A stretch of 64,000 nucleotides of DNA, from the NCBI GenBank assembly GCA_035771165.1, contig JAWNZC010000001.1, positions 2,846,001-2,910,000 on the forward strand, in the 5' to 3' direction. Below, one piece after another: positions 50,340 to 59,300 of this stretch (positions are counted from its first letter, which is position 1; every line of letters begins with the position of its first letter). The position numbers and the translations under genes were made by a program. This DNA comes from Paragorgia papillata (lineage: Eukaryota; Cnidaria; Anthozoa; Scleralcyonacea; Coralliidae). Under the pieces are notes generated by a model that was given only the letters and a program-made list of their open reading frames with translations, had not been told where the DNA came from and ran no database searches.

Positions 50340-51542
50340 TTATATTAATTTCGATATTCCTTTAAATACCAAGAAAACAGTACCAATTGAAGCCCCAAAA
50401 ACTTCTGGTAATCTGTTGTCGGTTTTCCCTTTAATTTCAGGAGTAAATATTCCTGGTTTGTATTTGCTCCCACTAATTTCAACAGTTTTTTCTGGAAATT
50501 TTACAATGGGTTTTAAAGGTTTGTCAATATCTTTCCCAATATTAAGATGTCTGTTAAGCCCAAGAGTCATTCTTGTTGTGGCCAGCGTAAGAACATTGTT
50601 GAATCCACTAATTGGATTAATAAGAATTCTCATGTCAGATGGGATTAAAATTAAACCCGGACTTATCGCAAAATTTAAAACAACATTTGTGGACTTAATA
50701 GCCTGCCTCATATTCGAAATAGAAACAGTAATGTCATCCTGAGCTATTGTGTCCTCCATTAACTTTTTAAACACTTCTTGTGTTTGTAAACTTTTAGCTC
50801 CTTCGCCAACAATGACCCATCTTGTTTTTGCCTGTGCTCCCAAAACGCAGTAAACAAAAGATTCTAAGGATTGTTGGAATAACTTTTGACCCAATAGTGT
50901 TAGCCCATTGGAATCTTCTGGTACAAAATGTTTAAAATCATCGGGATGTCTAGAACCAGCTGACACCAGTTCCTCATATGTGTTGACTCTTCCATAACTC
51001 TCTTTCTCTAAATTTACATATCTAACTTCGTATCCAAGGTCTTTCATGTCTTGTGTAAATTCTTTCGCACTTTGTGTTGAGTTACTTATTTTTTTGACCC
51101 AAACGTCATTGGGGTTGTGTTGCAAAATTTTTATGACATCTTCTGTTAAAAACCTTCTAAGTTTGTCAGGATGTTTTAAGAACCTCCTCACCTGAAAAAC
51201 ATAGTGGTAATGGACAATGCTTGTCAAAAAAGAAGACCTAAATCTTTTAAAATTATTTTGGAAATGCTTGTTAGAAATACCACACAAATAGCTTGCAACA
51301 TAACTGGCAGCAATAGCTGTAAAATATGGAATAGTAAGAAAGTCATTTATGTTTGGATTCCTTGTTTTCATTGGTTGTTGAAATGTCAAATCGATGGGAT
51401 TCAAGTTTACAATGAAGTTTTCTCTTTCATTTGCAAATATGGTAATCGTGTTAATGTTTACAGAAGCCTTCTTTTGTTTGGAAAATTTCTGGACTGTTCC
51501 GGAAACATCCCATTCTTTTGGCCATTTTTTAAATTCTGTCAT
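50340..51542 (-). CDS. Large Polinton protein, unrecognised (400 residues)
   Basis: An uninterrupted 400-residue frame with no family I can name. It starts MTEFKKWPKEWDVSG after an AAATAAACAATG context and has mixed alpha/beta character, a basic middle (HYHYVFQVRRFLKHPDKLRRF), and a beta-rich C-terminal half with Pro/Gly turns (GLILIPSDMRILINP). No signal peptide or membrane helix is seen. It is divergent from the integrase gene (84 bp apart), so the two may share a control region. Confidence 0.6.
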   Translation of the reverse strand: MTEFKKWPKEWDVSGTVQKFSKQKKASVNINTITIFANERENFIVNLNPIDLTFQQPMKTRNPNINDFLTIPYFTAIAASYVASYLCGISNKHFQNNFKRFRSSFLTSIVHYHYVFQVRRFLKHPDKLRRFLTEDVIKILQHNPNDVWVKKISNSTQSAKEFTQDMKDLGYEVRYVNLEKESYGRVNTYEELVSAGSRHPDDFKHFVPEDSNGLTLLGQKLFQQSLESFVYCVLGAQAKTRWVIVGEGAKSLQTQEVFKKLMEDTIAQDDITVSISNMRQAIKSTNVVLNFAISPGLILIPSDMRILINPISGFNNVLTLATTRMTLGLNRHLNIGKDIDKPLKPIVKFPEKTVEISGSKYKPGIFTPEIKGKTDNRLPEVFGASIGTVFLVFKGISKLI

Positions 51543-51626
51543 TGTTTATTTTGGGAACTTTTGATAAAAAATATTGGCAAATGTTGGTAAAGATATTATA
51601 AAAACTTTTAAAACTTTTGGAAATAA
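51543..51626. promoter_or_regulatory. Divergent promoter region between the 400-residue gene and integrase
   Basis: AT-rich, with GGCAAATGTTGGTAAAG and AAAACTTTTAAAACTTTT. AAAACTTTTAAAA also precedes the start at 42,451 and occurs near 49,127, so it may be an upstream control element. Confidence 0.4.
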
Positions 51627-52598
51627 ATGGAAGATGAACTTTTACTTATTGATCTTGAACTTCGAGATATTTACTACAATCCTGTAACAGGTTACCAATC
51701 CATGGAGAAACTTTACCAAGCTGCTGTAAAAGAAAATTCTTCAATAACCCGAAAACAAGTTAAGGAATGGTTACACAGCCAAAAAGTTTTTACATTGCAC
51801 AAACCCATCAAAAAACCAAGAAAATACCAGAAAACATTTGTCAAAAATCTTGCTGACCAGATGCAAATGGACTTGGTGGATATGGCAAAATTTGGTTCTG
51901 AAAATAATGACCAAAAATGGATTCTGACAGGTATTGAAATTTTGTCAAGATTTGGTTTCGCTGTTCCTGTCCATAGAAAAAGTACTGTTGCTATGGTGCC
52001 TGGTGTTAGCAAAATGTTGGAAGAATTTAAGAAAAGATTTGGCAAATATCCAGAAACAGTCCAGTTTGACGAGGGAAAGGAGTTTTACAATGTTGGAGTA
52101 AAAACTCTTTTGAAATCTCTAAACATAGAATATTTTTCATCCAGATCTCATAGAAAGGCTGCACTTGTGGAAAGATTCAACAGGACTTTGAAAACCAGGA
52201 TGTGGAAATTTTTTACTTTTAAAGGAAACAAAGAGTGGTTAAATAGTCTTGACAAATTTACAAATAGTTACAACAACACAATCCACAGCACCATTAAAAT
52301 GAAGCCAAAAGATGTTAATGATATCAACCAATCCAAAGTTTTCTTTACTCTGTATGGGATCCCTCCTCTTGAAGGAAGTATAAAACCAAAATTCAAAATT
52401 GGGGACCATGTCAGGATACAAAAATACAGAAAAAACTTTGCAAAAGGATATGATCCAAATTTTACAAATGAAATTTTTACTGTGTCAGCGGTTTTTAGAG
52501 GAGTTCCAGTTATGTATAGAATTCGGGATAAGGAGGAGGACATTATGGGAAAATTTTATGGCGAGGAGTTGGTAAAAGTTATTGGAGAACAGACATAA
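51627..52598 (+). CDS. Retrovirus-like DDE integrase
   Basis: A 323-residue integrase that inserts the linear element and makes the 6-bp duplication. The helical N terminus (residues 1-60) has a VKEWLHSQ segment. The catalytic core carries D82 in QMDLVDM, D148 in VQFDEGKEF and E182 in ALVERFNRTLK, followed by YNNTIHSTIKMKP, as in the Polinton and Ty3 clade. A C-terminal SH3/chromo-like region (FKIGDHVRIQKYR...FTVSAV) completes the fold. All three acidic residues are present, so the enzyme may be active. The GAAATAAATGG start motif is present. Confidence 0.93.
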   Translation: MEDELLLIDLELRDIYYNPVTGYQSMEKLYQAAVKENSSITRKQVKEWLHSQKVFTLHKPIKKPRKYQKTFVKNLADQMQMDLVDMAKFGSENNDQKWILTGIEILSRFGFAVPVHRKSTVAMVPGVSKMLEEFKKRFGKYPETVQFDEGKEFYNVGVKTLLKSLNIEYFSSRSHRKAALVERFNRTLKTRMWKFFTFKGNKEWLNSLDKFTNSYNNTIHSTIKMKPKDVNDINQSKVFFTLYGIPPLEGSIKPKFKIGDHVRIQKYRKNFAKGYDPNFTNEIFTVSAVFRGVPVMYRIRDKEEDIMGKFYGEELVKVIGEQT

Positions 52599-52605
52599 AT
52601 AAATA

Positions 52606-54189
52606 ATGGCTGAAAACATACCACTGAAAGATTTTGTAATGCCTAATATTCCAGCAGAAGAAGAGGATAAAACTTTTGAATCATCTTTTACCGACGCCTA
52701 TTTTAAAGAGCTTGATGATTTTTTTGAAGAATTTGATAATGTTGGGGTTGATAATGATGATCCTCGACTAGTTGATCGAAATGAAAGAGAAAAAATTATT
52801 GAAAGACTTACTAATAGACCTGTACAATTCAAAGATGAGCCGGATGAATCATTTCGGAAAAGAATGAAGGACTTTTTAGGAAATGTGAGCAGAAGACAAA
52901 GTTTAGATGTTACAAAGCAAAAGAAAGAATTTTTTTATGATGAGTTAAGTCAAACAGTAGTTAAAGCTGATGGTAAAGCAAGTAAAATATTGTATGAAAA
53001 AAGTGCATTTTCATTTGATCCAAAAACATTTGAGGTTGATGGACTAAAGTTTGAAAAAGTGCTAGTTAAGGTTAAAAATGTAAAAACCGGGGAATTTGAA
53101 TATTCGAAAGGAAAAGGATTAAAAGTTGAAATGAAAATTAAAAAATTTAAGGATCTGTTAAAACAAGCAAGTGTCGAACATTCAAAAACTGGAGTTGGAC
53201 AAATAGAGGAAGAAAACAACATTCCTCCCCGAGCAGCCGAAGCAGTCCAAAAAGCAGTTTCTAAAGATTTGGAGGATGAAATAACAATGTTAAGGGATGA
53301 AATGGAAACCAAAAATGAAATTTACAAATTAGCAACAAATGAAATGAAAACCGAACTAACAATATTAAGGGAAAAAGTAGAAGACCAAAATAAAATTAAA
53401 AAAGAAATACTAACACTAAGGGAAGAAATTAAAGATAAAAATGAAACCCATGTAGTAGTTGTTGATGAACTAAAAATGTTAAGGAAAAAAATCAAAATGC
53501 AAGAAGAAATGCAGGATGAAATAACAATGTTAAAAAACAACATTGGATTAGAAAATATAAGCAGTATTCAAGAAGATGGGGAAAGCAGTAAACACCAAGA
53601 TGGTGACAAAATTCTTAGAGAACTTGCCGGAATCCTGGATCCAAAGGGGGAAACCGCAGCAGATCGACTGGAATCTGTGGTAGTTAATAAAACATATTTT
53701 GAAGAATTACTCGAAAAAGAAACAGAGCCAAGAATGAAACAACTTATTGACACCACTATAAAAGTTATTACCCTAAAAGCCGATCAAATTAGGTTAGAAG
53801 AAAATATTGTCCCATTGGAGGGAGAAACTAAACAAAAAATTAAAGATAGTGTTAGAGTCAAATTCGAAAAATTTAAAGTATGGGCAAAAGATAACATGGG
53901 AGCATTGGCTGCTATTGGCATTTCCATCGGAGGAATTATAGCAACTGTTGTTTTAGCTGGAAAAGCTGCTGTTGTAACAACTGCAAAAGCGACAGGAGCA
54001 TTAGGAAAGGCACTAGCGAAACTTGCAAAAGCTGCCTGGCCTGTATTGGCACCAATTTTGAGCATATTGGCAACTGCATTATCATGGGGAGCAAAAGGAT
54101 TAGCATGGCTGGCTAAAAATTTGTGGATCCTTGCAATAGCTTTGACATATTTTGTTTACACAGAATACAAAAACTATAAGAAAAAATGA
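52606..54189 (+). CDS. Large Polinton protein with coiled coils and C-terminal membrane-active region
   Basis: A 527-residue protein. The acidic N terminus (residues 1-60) is followed by a globular part (about 60-190), a long coiled coil (about 220-320, repeated LREE(I/M)/MLR units) and a C-terminal Gly/Ala-rich hydrophobic region (about 430-520: GALAAIGISIGGIIATVVLAG, and LAKLAKAAWPVLAPILSILA). The last part contains amphipathic and transmembrane helices like membrane-lytic virion proteins. Similar long proteins lie next to integrase or capsid genes in other Polintons. It starts 7 bp after the integrase stop. Confidence 0.7.
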   Translation: MAENIPLKDFVMPNIPAEEEDKTFESSFTDAYFKELDDFFEEFDNVGVDNDDPRLVDRNEREKIIERLTNRPVQFKDEPDESFRKRMKDFLGNVSRRQSLDVTKQKKEFFYDELSQTVVKADGKASKILYEKSAFSFDPKTFEVDGLKFEKVLVKVKNVKTGEFEYSKGKGLKVEMKIKKFKDLLKQASVEHSKTGVGQIEEENNIPPRAAEAVQKAVSKDLEDEITMLRDEMETKNEIYKLATNEMKTELTILREKVEDQNKIKKEILTLREEIKDKNETHVVVVDELKMLRKKIKMQEEMQDEITMLKNNIGLENISSIQEDGESSKHQDGDKILRELAGILDPKGETAADRLESVVVNKTYFEELLEKETEPRMKQLIDTTIKVITLKADQIRLEENIVPLEGETKQKIKDSVRVKFEKFKVWAKDNMGALAAIGISIGGIIATVVLAGKAAVVTTAKATGALGKALAKLAKAAWPVLAPILSILATALSWGAKGLAWLAKNLWILAIALTYFVYTEYKNYKKK

Positions 54190-54207
54190 AAACAAACACT
54201 ACTATAA

Positions 54208-54711
54208 ATGAACACAGAATATGTAACAATGGACGAAGAAAAAAATGAAGAACCGCAAAATTTGACACTTCGAGAAGATTTAATCCGCCTATCCTTTGCA
54301 AAGGAGATCAAATATTCGGAAGCATATCTGAAAAAAGCGTCAATGACCCAACTTGAAAAAATTAAGTTAAATTATGAAAGAACCCAACTTGACAAAACAA
54401 CTTCTTTGTTAACCGAGACCCTTGTAACCAAATTTTCAGAGTTATTGGAGCAACTAGATTTGGTACAAGATGACGAAAAACTGGATGCCGAATTATCTTC
54501 AAATAAACTTTTTTGCGATGACGTTAGGTCCTTGGTTAGAAAAATTTCGCCCTATATCCCAATGATTGGTTTGCTAACGGGAGGTATCATTATTGCGAAA
54601 CATGTGTGGGATAGGAAACCAAGCCCAAATAAAAATGTTACAGTACAAAATAATGAAAATCCTAATGAAAATAACAGTGGTGTCAGTTCTGTTGATCCCA
54701 GTGACAGTTGA
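54208..54711 (+). CDS. Helical protein with one membrane segment, unrecognised
   Basis: A 167-residue protein. Residues 20-100 are helical and charged, one hydrophobic helix occurs near 115-128 (YIPMIGLLTGGIIIA), and the tail is Asn/Ser-rich and disordered (NNENPNENNSGVSS). The start has the ACTATAAATG motif. It follows the preceding gene by 18 bp and is probably co-expressed with it. The function is unknown. Confidence 0.6.
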   Translation: MNTEYVTMDEEKNEEPQNLTLREDLIRLSFAKEIKYSEAYLKKASMTQLEKIKLNYERTQLDKTTSLLTETLVTKFSELLEQLDLVQDDEKLDAELSSNKLFCDDVRSLVRKISPYIPMIGLLTGGIIIAKHVWDRKPSPNKNVTVQNNENPNENNSGVSSVDPSDS

Positions 54712-54780
54712 GTTGTTATTGCTCAAGTTTTTACTGTTCTCACTAAGTGTTCCACCATGTGTTCTACAAAGTTGACAAAG

Positions 54781-54807
54781 TTTTCCTAATCTTGTTGGTT
54801 AGGAAAA
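54781..54807 (+). terminator. Strong hairpin after the 167-residue gene
   Basis: TTTTCCTAA, nine-base loop, TTAGGAAAA: a nine-pair stem placed between two genes. Confidence 0.6.
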
Positions 54808-54817
54808 AATAAAACAA

Positions 54818-55114
54818 ATGGGAAATTCAAAGTCAAAACCAAAAGAAAAATATAATAAAAACCATATTACCAAAAAAGGTTTTCAGTTTGGTTTAAGTTT
54901 TGGGAGAGAGGATCTAACAATGGAAGGAAATGTTCAAATAGGGTGGACAAACAAAACAGTCAAAAATTACACAAGGGTTCCAAGTTGCAAAAAATCGTCA
55001 TCTGTGGATTCTTTTACACAAAATAAAATAAATGATGACAATGATAACAAAAATCCAAAACTGGTATCGACAGATTCGACGGCAGAGGATGGAAAGGAGA
55101 AACTTAATCCTTGA
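54818..55114 (+). CDS. Probable N-myristoylated small protein
   Basis: A 98-residue protein starting MGNSKSKPKEKYNK. Gly2, a small residue at position 6 and following lysines match the N-myristoylation plus basic-patch signal of Src-type and matrix proteins. The middle (GFQFGLSFGREDLTMEGNVQIGW) is beta-like, and the tail is hydrophilic and disordered. It would sit on the inner face of a host membrane, perhaps for assembly or signalling. No family is recognised. Confidence 0.55.
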   Translation: MGNSKSKPKEKYNKNHITKKGFQFGLSFGREDLTMEGNVQIGWTNKTVKNYTRVPSCKKSSSVDSFTQNKINDDNDNKNPKLVSTDSTAEDGKEKLNP

Positions 55115-55229
55115 GAAAAAGTGGGTTCAAAAGGAAAAAGACCGATGGGTGCACAATGATGTAAGAAATGAGTCTTATTATTGAAATTGAATTTAAAAAA
55201 GAAAATTAAAAGATATAATAAAGTAAACA

Positions 55230-55696
55230 TGAACCCTATTGCTGAAATAACAATTAAGTTCCAAGAAAAAAAAGCACCACAGACCAAAAAAGAGTTCAAC
55301 GAGAAAATAGAAACCCTACAAGAAGAACTTTATAAAACGTTGGAAGAACGGGAGGAAAAGTTTGGAACCCCCATACCCCGAGAAATGCTAGCTGGCATGG
55401 CCTTGCACAAAGGATTTAAAAATGTTTTCAGTCTAACCCAAAAAACACTATGCGAAATGATTAATGTCCCATATATCCCAACCATATCTGGAGGAAACCC
55501 AGAATGGCCAGCCCCAGTTCCAGTTAAAATTTTGCTTACAGCTTTAGAGGATAACGACAACAAAATAGAGTTTGAAAGTATGACACAGGCTGCCCTCACC
55601 TTAAAGAAAAAAAGTGTTTCTACCATTGACTATTACATTAAAAACAACACAGTTGTCCCATACAATAACAAACTCTGGTTCGTAAGTAGAGTATAA
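55230..55696 (+). CDS. NUMOD1-like DNA-binding protein 1
   Basis: From the ATG at 55,230 (GTAAACATGAAC) the product is 155 residues; an in-frame ATG at 55,181 would add a Lys-rich stretch. The protein has a coiled N terminus, an LTQKTLCEMINVP segment, and a C-terminal unit (VKILLTALEDNDNKIEFESMTQAALTL..STIDYYIKNN..VPYNNKLWFVSR) with the layout of NUMOD1/IENR1 helix-turn-helix modules. The next gene encodes a clear paralogue, so the pair arose by tandem duplication. A regulatory or DNA-maintenance role is inferred. Confidence 0.6.
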
Positions 55697-55723
55697 AAAC
55701 CAAACCTTAAAAAAACAAAAATC

Positions 55724-55742
55724 TCTTATTTTTGAAATAAGA
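55724..55742 (+). terminator. Hairpin between the two NUMOD1-like genes
   Basis: TCTTATT, five-base loop, AATAAGA, then AATTTT. Confidence 0.5.
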
Positions 55743-55772
55743 AATTTTAAAAGAAAACCACCATAATAAACA

Positions 55773-56177
55773 ATGACAACCCTTAAAGAAATGTTTGGAA
55801 AAAGGATGCAAGAAAGAGCAGCAGCAAATAACAGACTACAAACAATACGGGAGGAAAATTCATCGTCACTCAAAGAGCTCAGAGAAATAGGTAAAAAACT
55901 TGGTGTCAAAGGTTCCTACAGCCTAAACACAGAAACACTGTGCGAAAAACTTGACATCCCATTGGTAAAAAATGAAGTTTTCGATAAACACCACAGAAAT
56001 GTAATAAGAACACCAGTCAAAATAACATTTACTTCTGTAGACGGAGAAAAACTAGAGTTCCCAAGCATTTACAAAGCTGGTTTAAGTTTAAACAAAAACC
56101 CAAGTTGCATCCCTTTTTACATTAAAAAAAACAAGGAAGTTTCGTACAACGGTAAATTATGGTCAGTAAGTCGTTAA
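55773..56177 (+). CDS. NUMOD1-like DNA-binding protein 2
   Basis: A 134-residue paralogue of the preceding product. SLNTETLCEKLDIP matches LTQKTLCEMINVP, and VKITFTSVDGEKLEFPSIYKAGLSL..SCIPFYIKKN..VSYNGKLWSVSR matches the C-terminal unit of protein 1. Basic residues cluster in the N-terminal helix (MFGKRMQERAAANNRLQ). The start context is ATAAACAATGAC. No nuclease motif (GIY-YIG or HNH) is attached, although NUMOD1 modules often accompany one. Confidence 0.6.
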   Translation: MTTLKEMFGKRMQERAAANNRLQTIREENSSSLKELREIGKKLGVKGSYSLNTETLCEKLDIPLVKNEVFDKHHRNVIRTPVKITFTSVDGEKLEFPSIYKAGLSLNKNPSCIPFYIKKNKEVSYNGKLWSVSR

Positions 56178-56257
56178 ATTTTTTTAAAAACCATACTATG
56201 ATAAACAGGTCATTAGTGTAACTTCTCAAAAGCATTTTCTTGTCATTCCTTTTTAAC

Positions 56258-56283
56258 ATTTCTATCCAAAGTTGGATAGAAAT
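56258..56283 (+). terminator. Strongest hairpin, upstream of PolB
   Basis: ATTTCTATCCAA and TTGGATAGAAAT form an 11-12 bp stem with a tiny loop, followed by TTTTTT. It closes the NUMOD1-like pair. Confidence 0.65.
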
Positions 56284-56354
56284 TTTTTCATGAAGTTTTT
56301 TTAATTTTGGTTTAAAGAAATAATTTTAAATTTTTTTCATACACTAATAAAGGA

Positions 56355-59300
56355 ATGACGAAACAAACTAATGATCCTAAACTATTAAAAATTCGCGAAA
56401 ATGCACGCCTTAGAAAACAGAGGCAGCTCAAACGCGACAAGGAAATGAAGCCGTTTAAACCTGAAAGACTTGCCATGCTTCAAGAAAAACAAAAGGCAAA
56501 AGAAGCAAAAAAAGAACAAGATCTCATCAACCAACAAGACAGGTTGAAAGATGACTTAACTAAGTTTCAACAAAAAACATACAAAAGACTCCAGAAAAAG
56601 GAACAAGCAAAATGGACAAGAGAGATTAGACAAGAGGAAACAAGACAGGACAAAATTAAGTGGGACAACAAGTGGTTGGGGGCTGGTAAAAAACTTAAGA
56701 AAACCCGTCAAGTCCTTGGCAACAAACTATCAAAAATATTTAAAAGAAAGACCAAAGCCAACAAAAACCTCAGACAGACAGAACCAATTATGATCAAAGA
56801 TTTTGCAAATGGAAAGGCGGCATTGTACGAAATCTCGGGACAAAATTATAAAGATCCAGTAGTATTTTTGGAACAAACAACAGCTGCTGTTGAAAAACTT
56901 ATTAATGGGGTTGAAAATTCCAAAAAAGTAAAAACAACCCTCATTTGTAAACTTGTTCATTATGATTATGTGGAAGGACTTGAAGAAGTGGATCTTTTTT
57001 ACTTTGGGTCCAATATGAAAGCCATGACAACTGAGGAAGATGTAACAGAGCTGTACAAGGAAGCAAAAAGGGAGATGCTAGAAAATTTGGCAGCACATCA
57101 GAAAAAGGGTTCGGGATGGTCCATAAGATCAGTCGAGTCCCTGCACATATCAATAACCAAGTACAGACCACTAAATGGTAAAAAGTACCAGCAACTACCA
57201 AAATGTATTAAGGACAAAAAAGCAATCATTAACCCACAAAACACCAAAGATGACTATTGTTTTCTGTACGCAGTTGCCATTGGAGAAACTTTAAAGGAAA
57301 CTCCAAATGCTCAAAAACTTGAAAGAATTCCAGTATCAATCCAGTTAATGGTTGAAGACTATGACGTCAGGGGTCTGTCATTCCCTGTCAAAATTAAAGA
57401 AATATCCAAATTTGAAAAGCTTAACAAAATAGGTGTAAATGTTTTGTCATACGATGACGAAATTAAAAAGGTTTTCCAAATGCAAATATCCAGGTCTGAC
57501 CATGAAAACAGGGTTAACCTGTTCTGGTGGAATGACCATTTCAGTGCTATCAAGGACAAGGGGAAACTTCTAACAAGCCAGAATGACAAACACAAAGGGA
57601 AAAAATTCTTCTGCGACTTCTGTTTGAATCCTTTCAAAACAGAGGAAATTCTAAATGAGCATGAGACTATTTGTAAAACCCATGACGCCCAAATTCAAGA
57701 ATACCCAAAAGAAGGTGTTGACAATATCATGGGATGGGGTGGAAAGGATTTCAAGAAAACTCAAGATGTCCCTTTCATCATTGTGGCAGACTTTGAGTGT
57801 ATGCTGAAAACTTTAAGAACTCAAAAGAATGACGAGTCAAAAAGTTATACCCAAAAGTACCAGGAACACATCCCAATTAGTTATGGTTTTAATATCATTT
57901 GTTCTGACCCATCCATATTTCCTGGCAAGTATGTAAGTTACACCAAACAGTATGATTTTCAAGATATTGGTAAAATGTTTGTTGAAAGCTTAGAAAAAGA
58001 AGCCAAAAAGATTTGGAACACATATCTTAAAGAACCAAAAAAAATTATTATGACAACAGAGGATGAAAAAAACTTCCAAAATGCAACAACTTGTTATGTT
58101 TGTGGTGGAAGGTTTGTTAACAAAAAACTTAAAGATTTGGACCCGAAAAGTATTTGGAAGTCAAGCAAAAACACTCCAAAATCCAAAGTTAGAGACCATA
58201 ACCATTTAAATGGTAAATATCGTGGTGCAGCTCATAACAACTGTAATTATTCTATGGCAAGTGCGCGACACATTCCTGTTTTGTTCCACAATTTTAGTGG
58301 ATATGACAGCCATTTGATAGCAAAATATTTGGGTATCTCAAATGGTAAACTTGGTTGCATTGCAAAAACCGAAGAAGATTATATTAGTGTCAACAAGAAA
58401 CTTTGGATGGATGGAGGTTTTAAGAAAAATGACAAAGGGGAAACAGTTAAAAAATGGGTGCCCTTGGAACTAAGATTTTTGGACTCTTTAAAATTCATGT
58501 CAAGTTCTTTGGCAACACTTATGTCAAACTTGCCAAATGACGAGTTCCATTACACAGAAAATGGTTTTAAAGATCATCCGAAAGAAAATGTTGACCTGCT
58601 AAAACAGAAGGGAGTGTTTCCCTATGAGTTTTTGGATAGTTTGAAAAAGCTGGACTATCCCCAACTTCCACCAAAGGAAAAATTCTATTCCAGACTTACA
58701 AGAAAACATATTAGCAATGACAATTACAAACATGGTCAAAATGTTTGGGAAAAGTTTGAATGCAAAACTTTAAAGGATTACATGGAACTGTACCAAAAAA
58801 CAGATGTGTTGGGACTCTCTGACGTCATCCAAAGCTTCAGAAAAATGTGTAAAACAACTTACAAACTTGATCCCATGTGGCACTATACAACTCCAGGATT
58901 GGCTTGGGATGCCTTGCTGAAAATGACGGGTCAAAAGTTGGAATTACTAACAGACCCCGACATGTATCTCATGATTGAAAAAGGCATTCGTGGTGGGATT
59001 TCTACAATTACCCACAGATACGCAGAAGCCAACAACAAGTACATGGAAGAGTATGATCCAGAAAAAGAAAGTGTTTTCATACCATATTTAGACAAAAATA
59101 ACTTATATGGTCATTCAATGATCCAACCATTACCAGTTGGGGGTTTTCGATGGGTTTCAGAAGAGGAGCTGGGGGACTGGAAAAAATATTTGTCAACAGA
59201 AGGCAAGGGATGTTTTCTAGAAGTCGATTTAGAATATCCAGAAGAACTCCATGATCTCCACAATGAGATGCCATTTGCAGCTGAAAGAATGATGATTGAC

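Noticed and set aside
56941..57201. Minus-strand frames within PolB and other Polinton genes
   Set aside because: They are shadows of the conserved sense frames and lack start motifs or domains.
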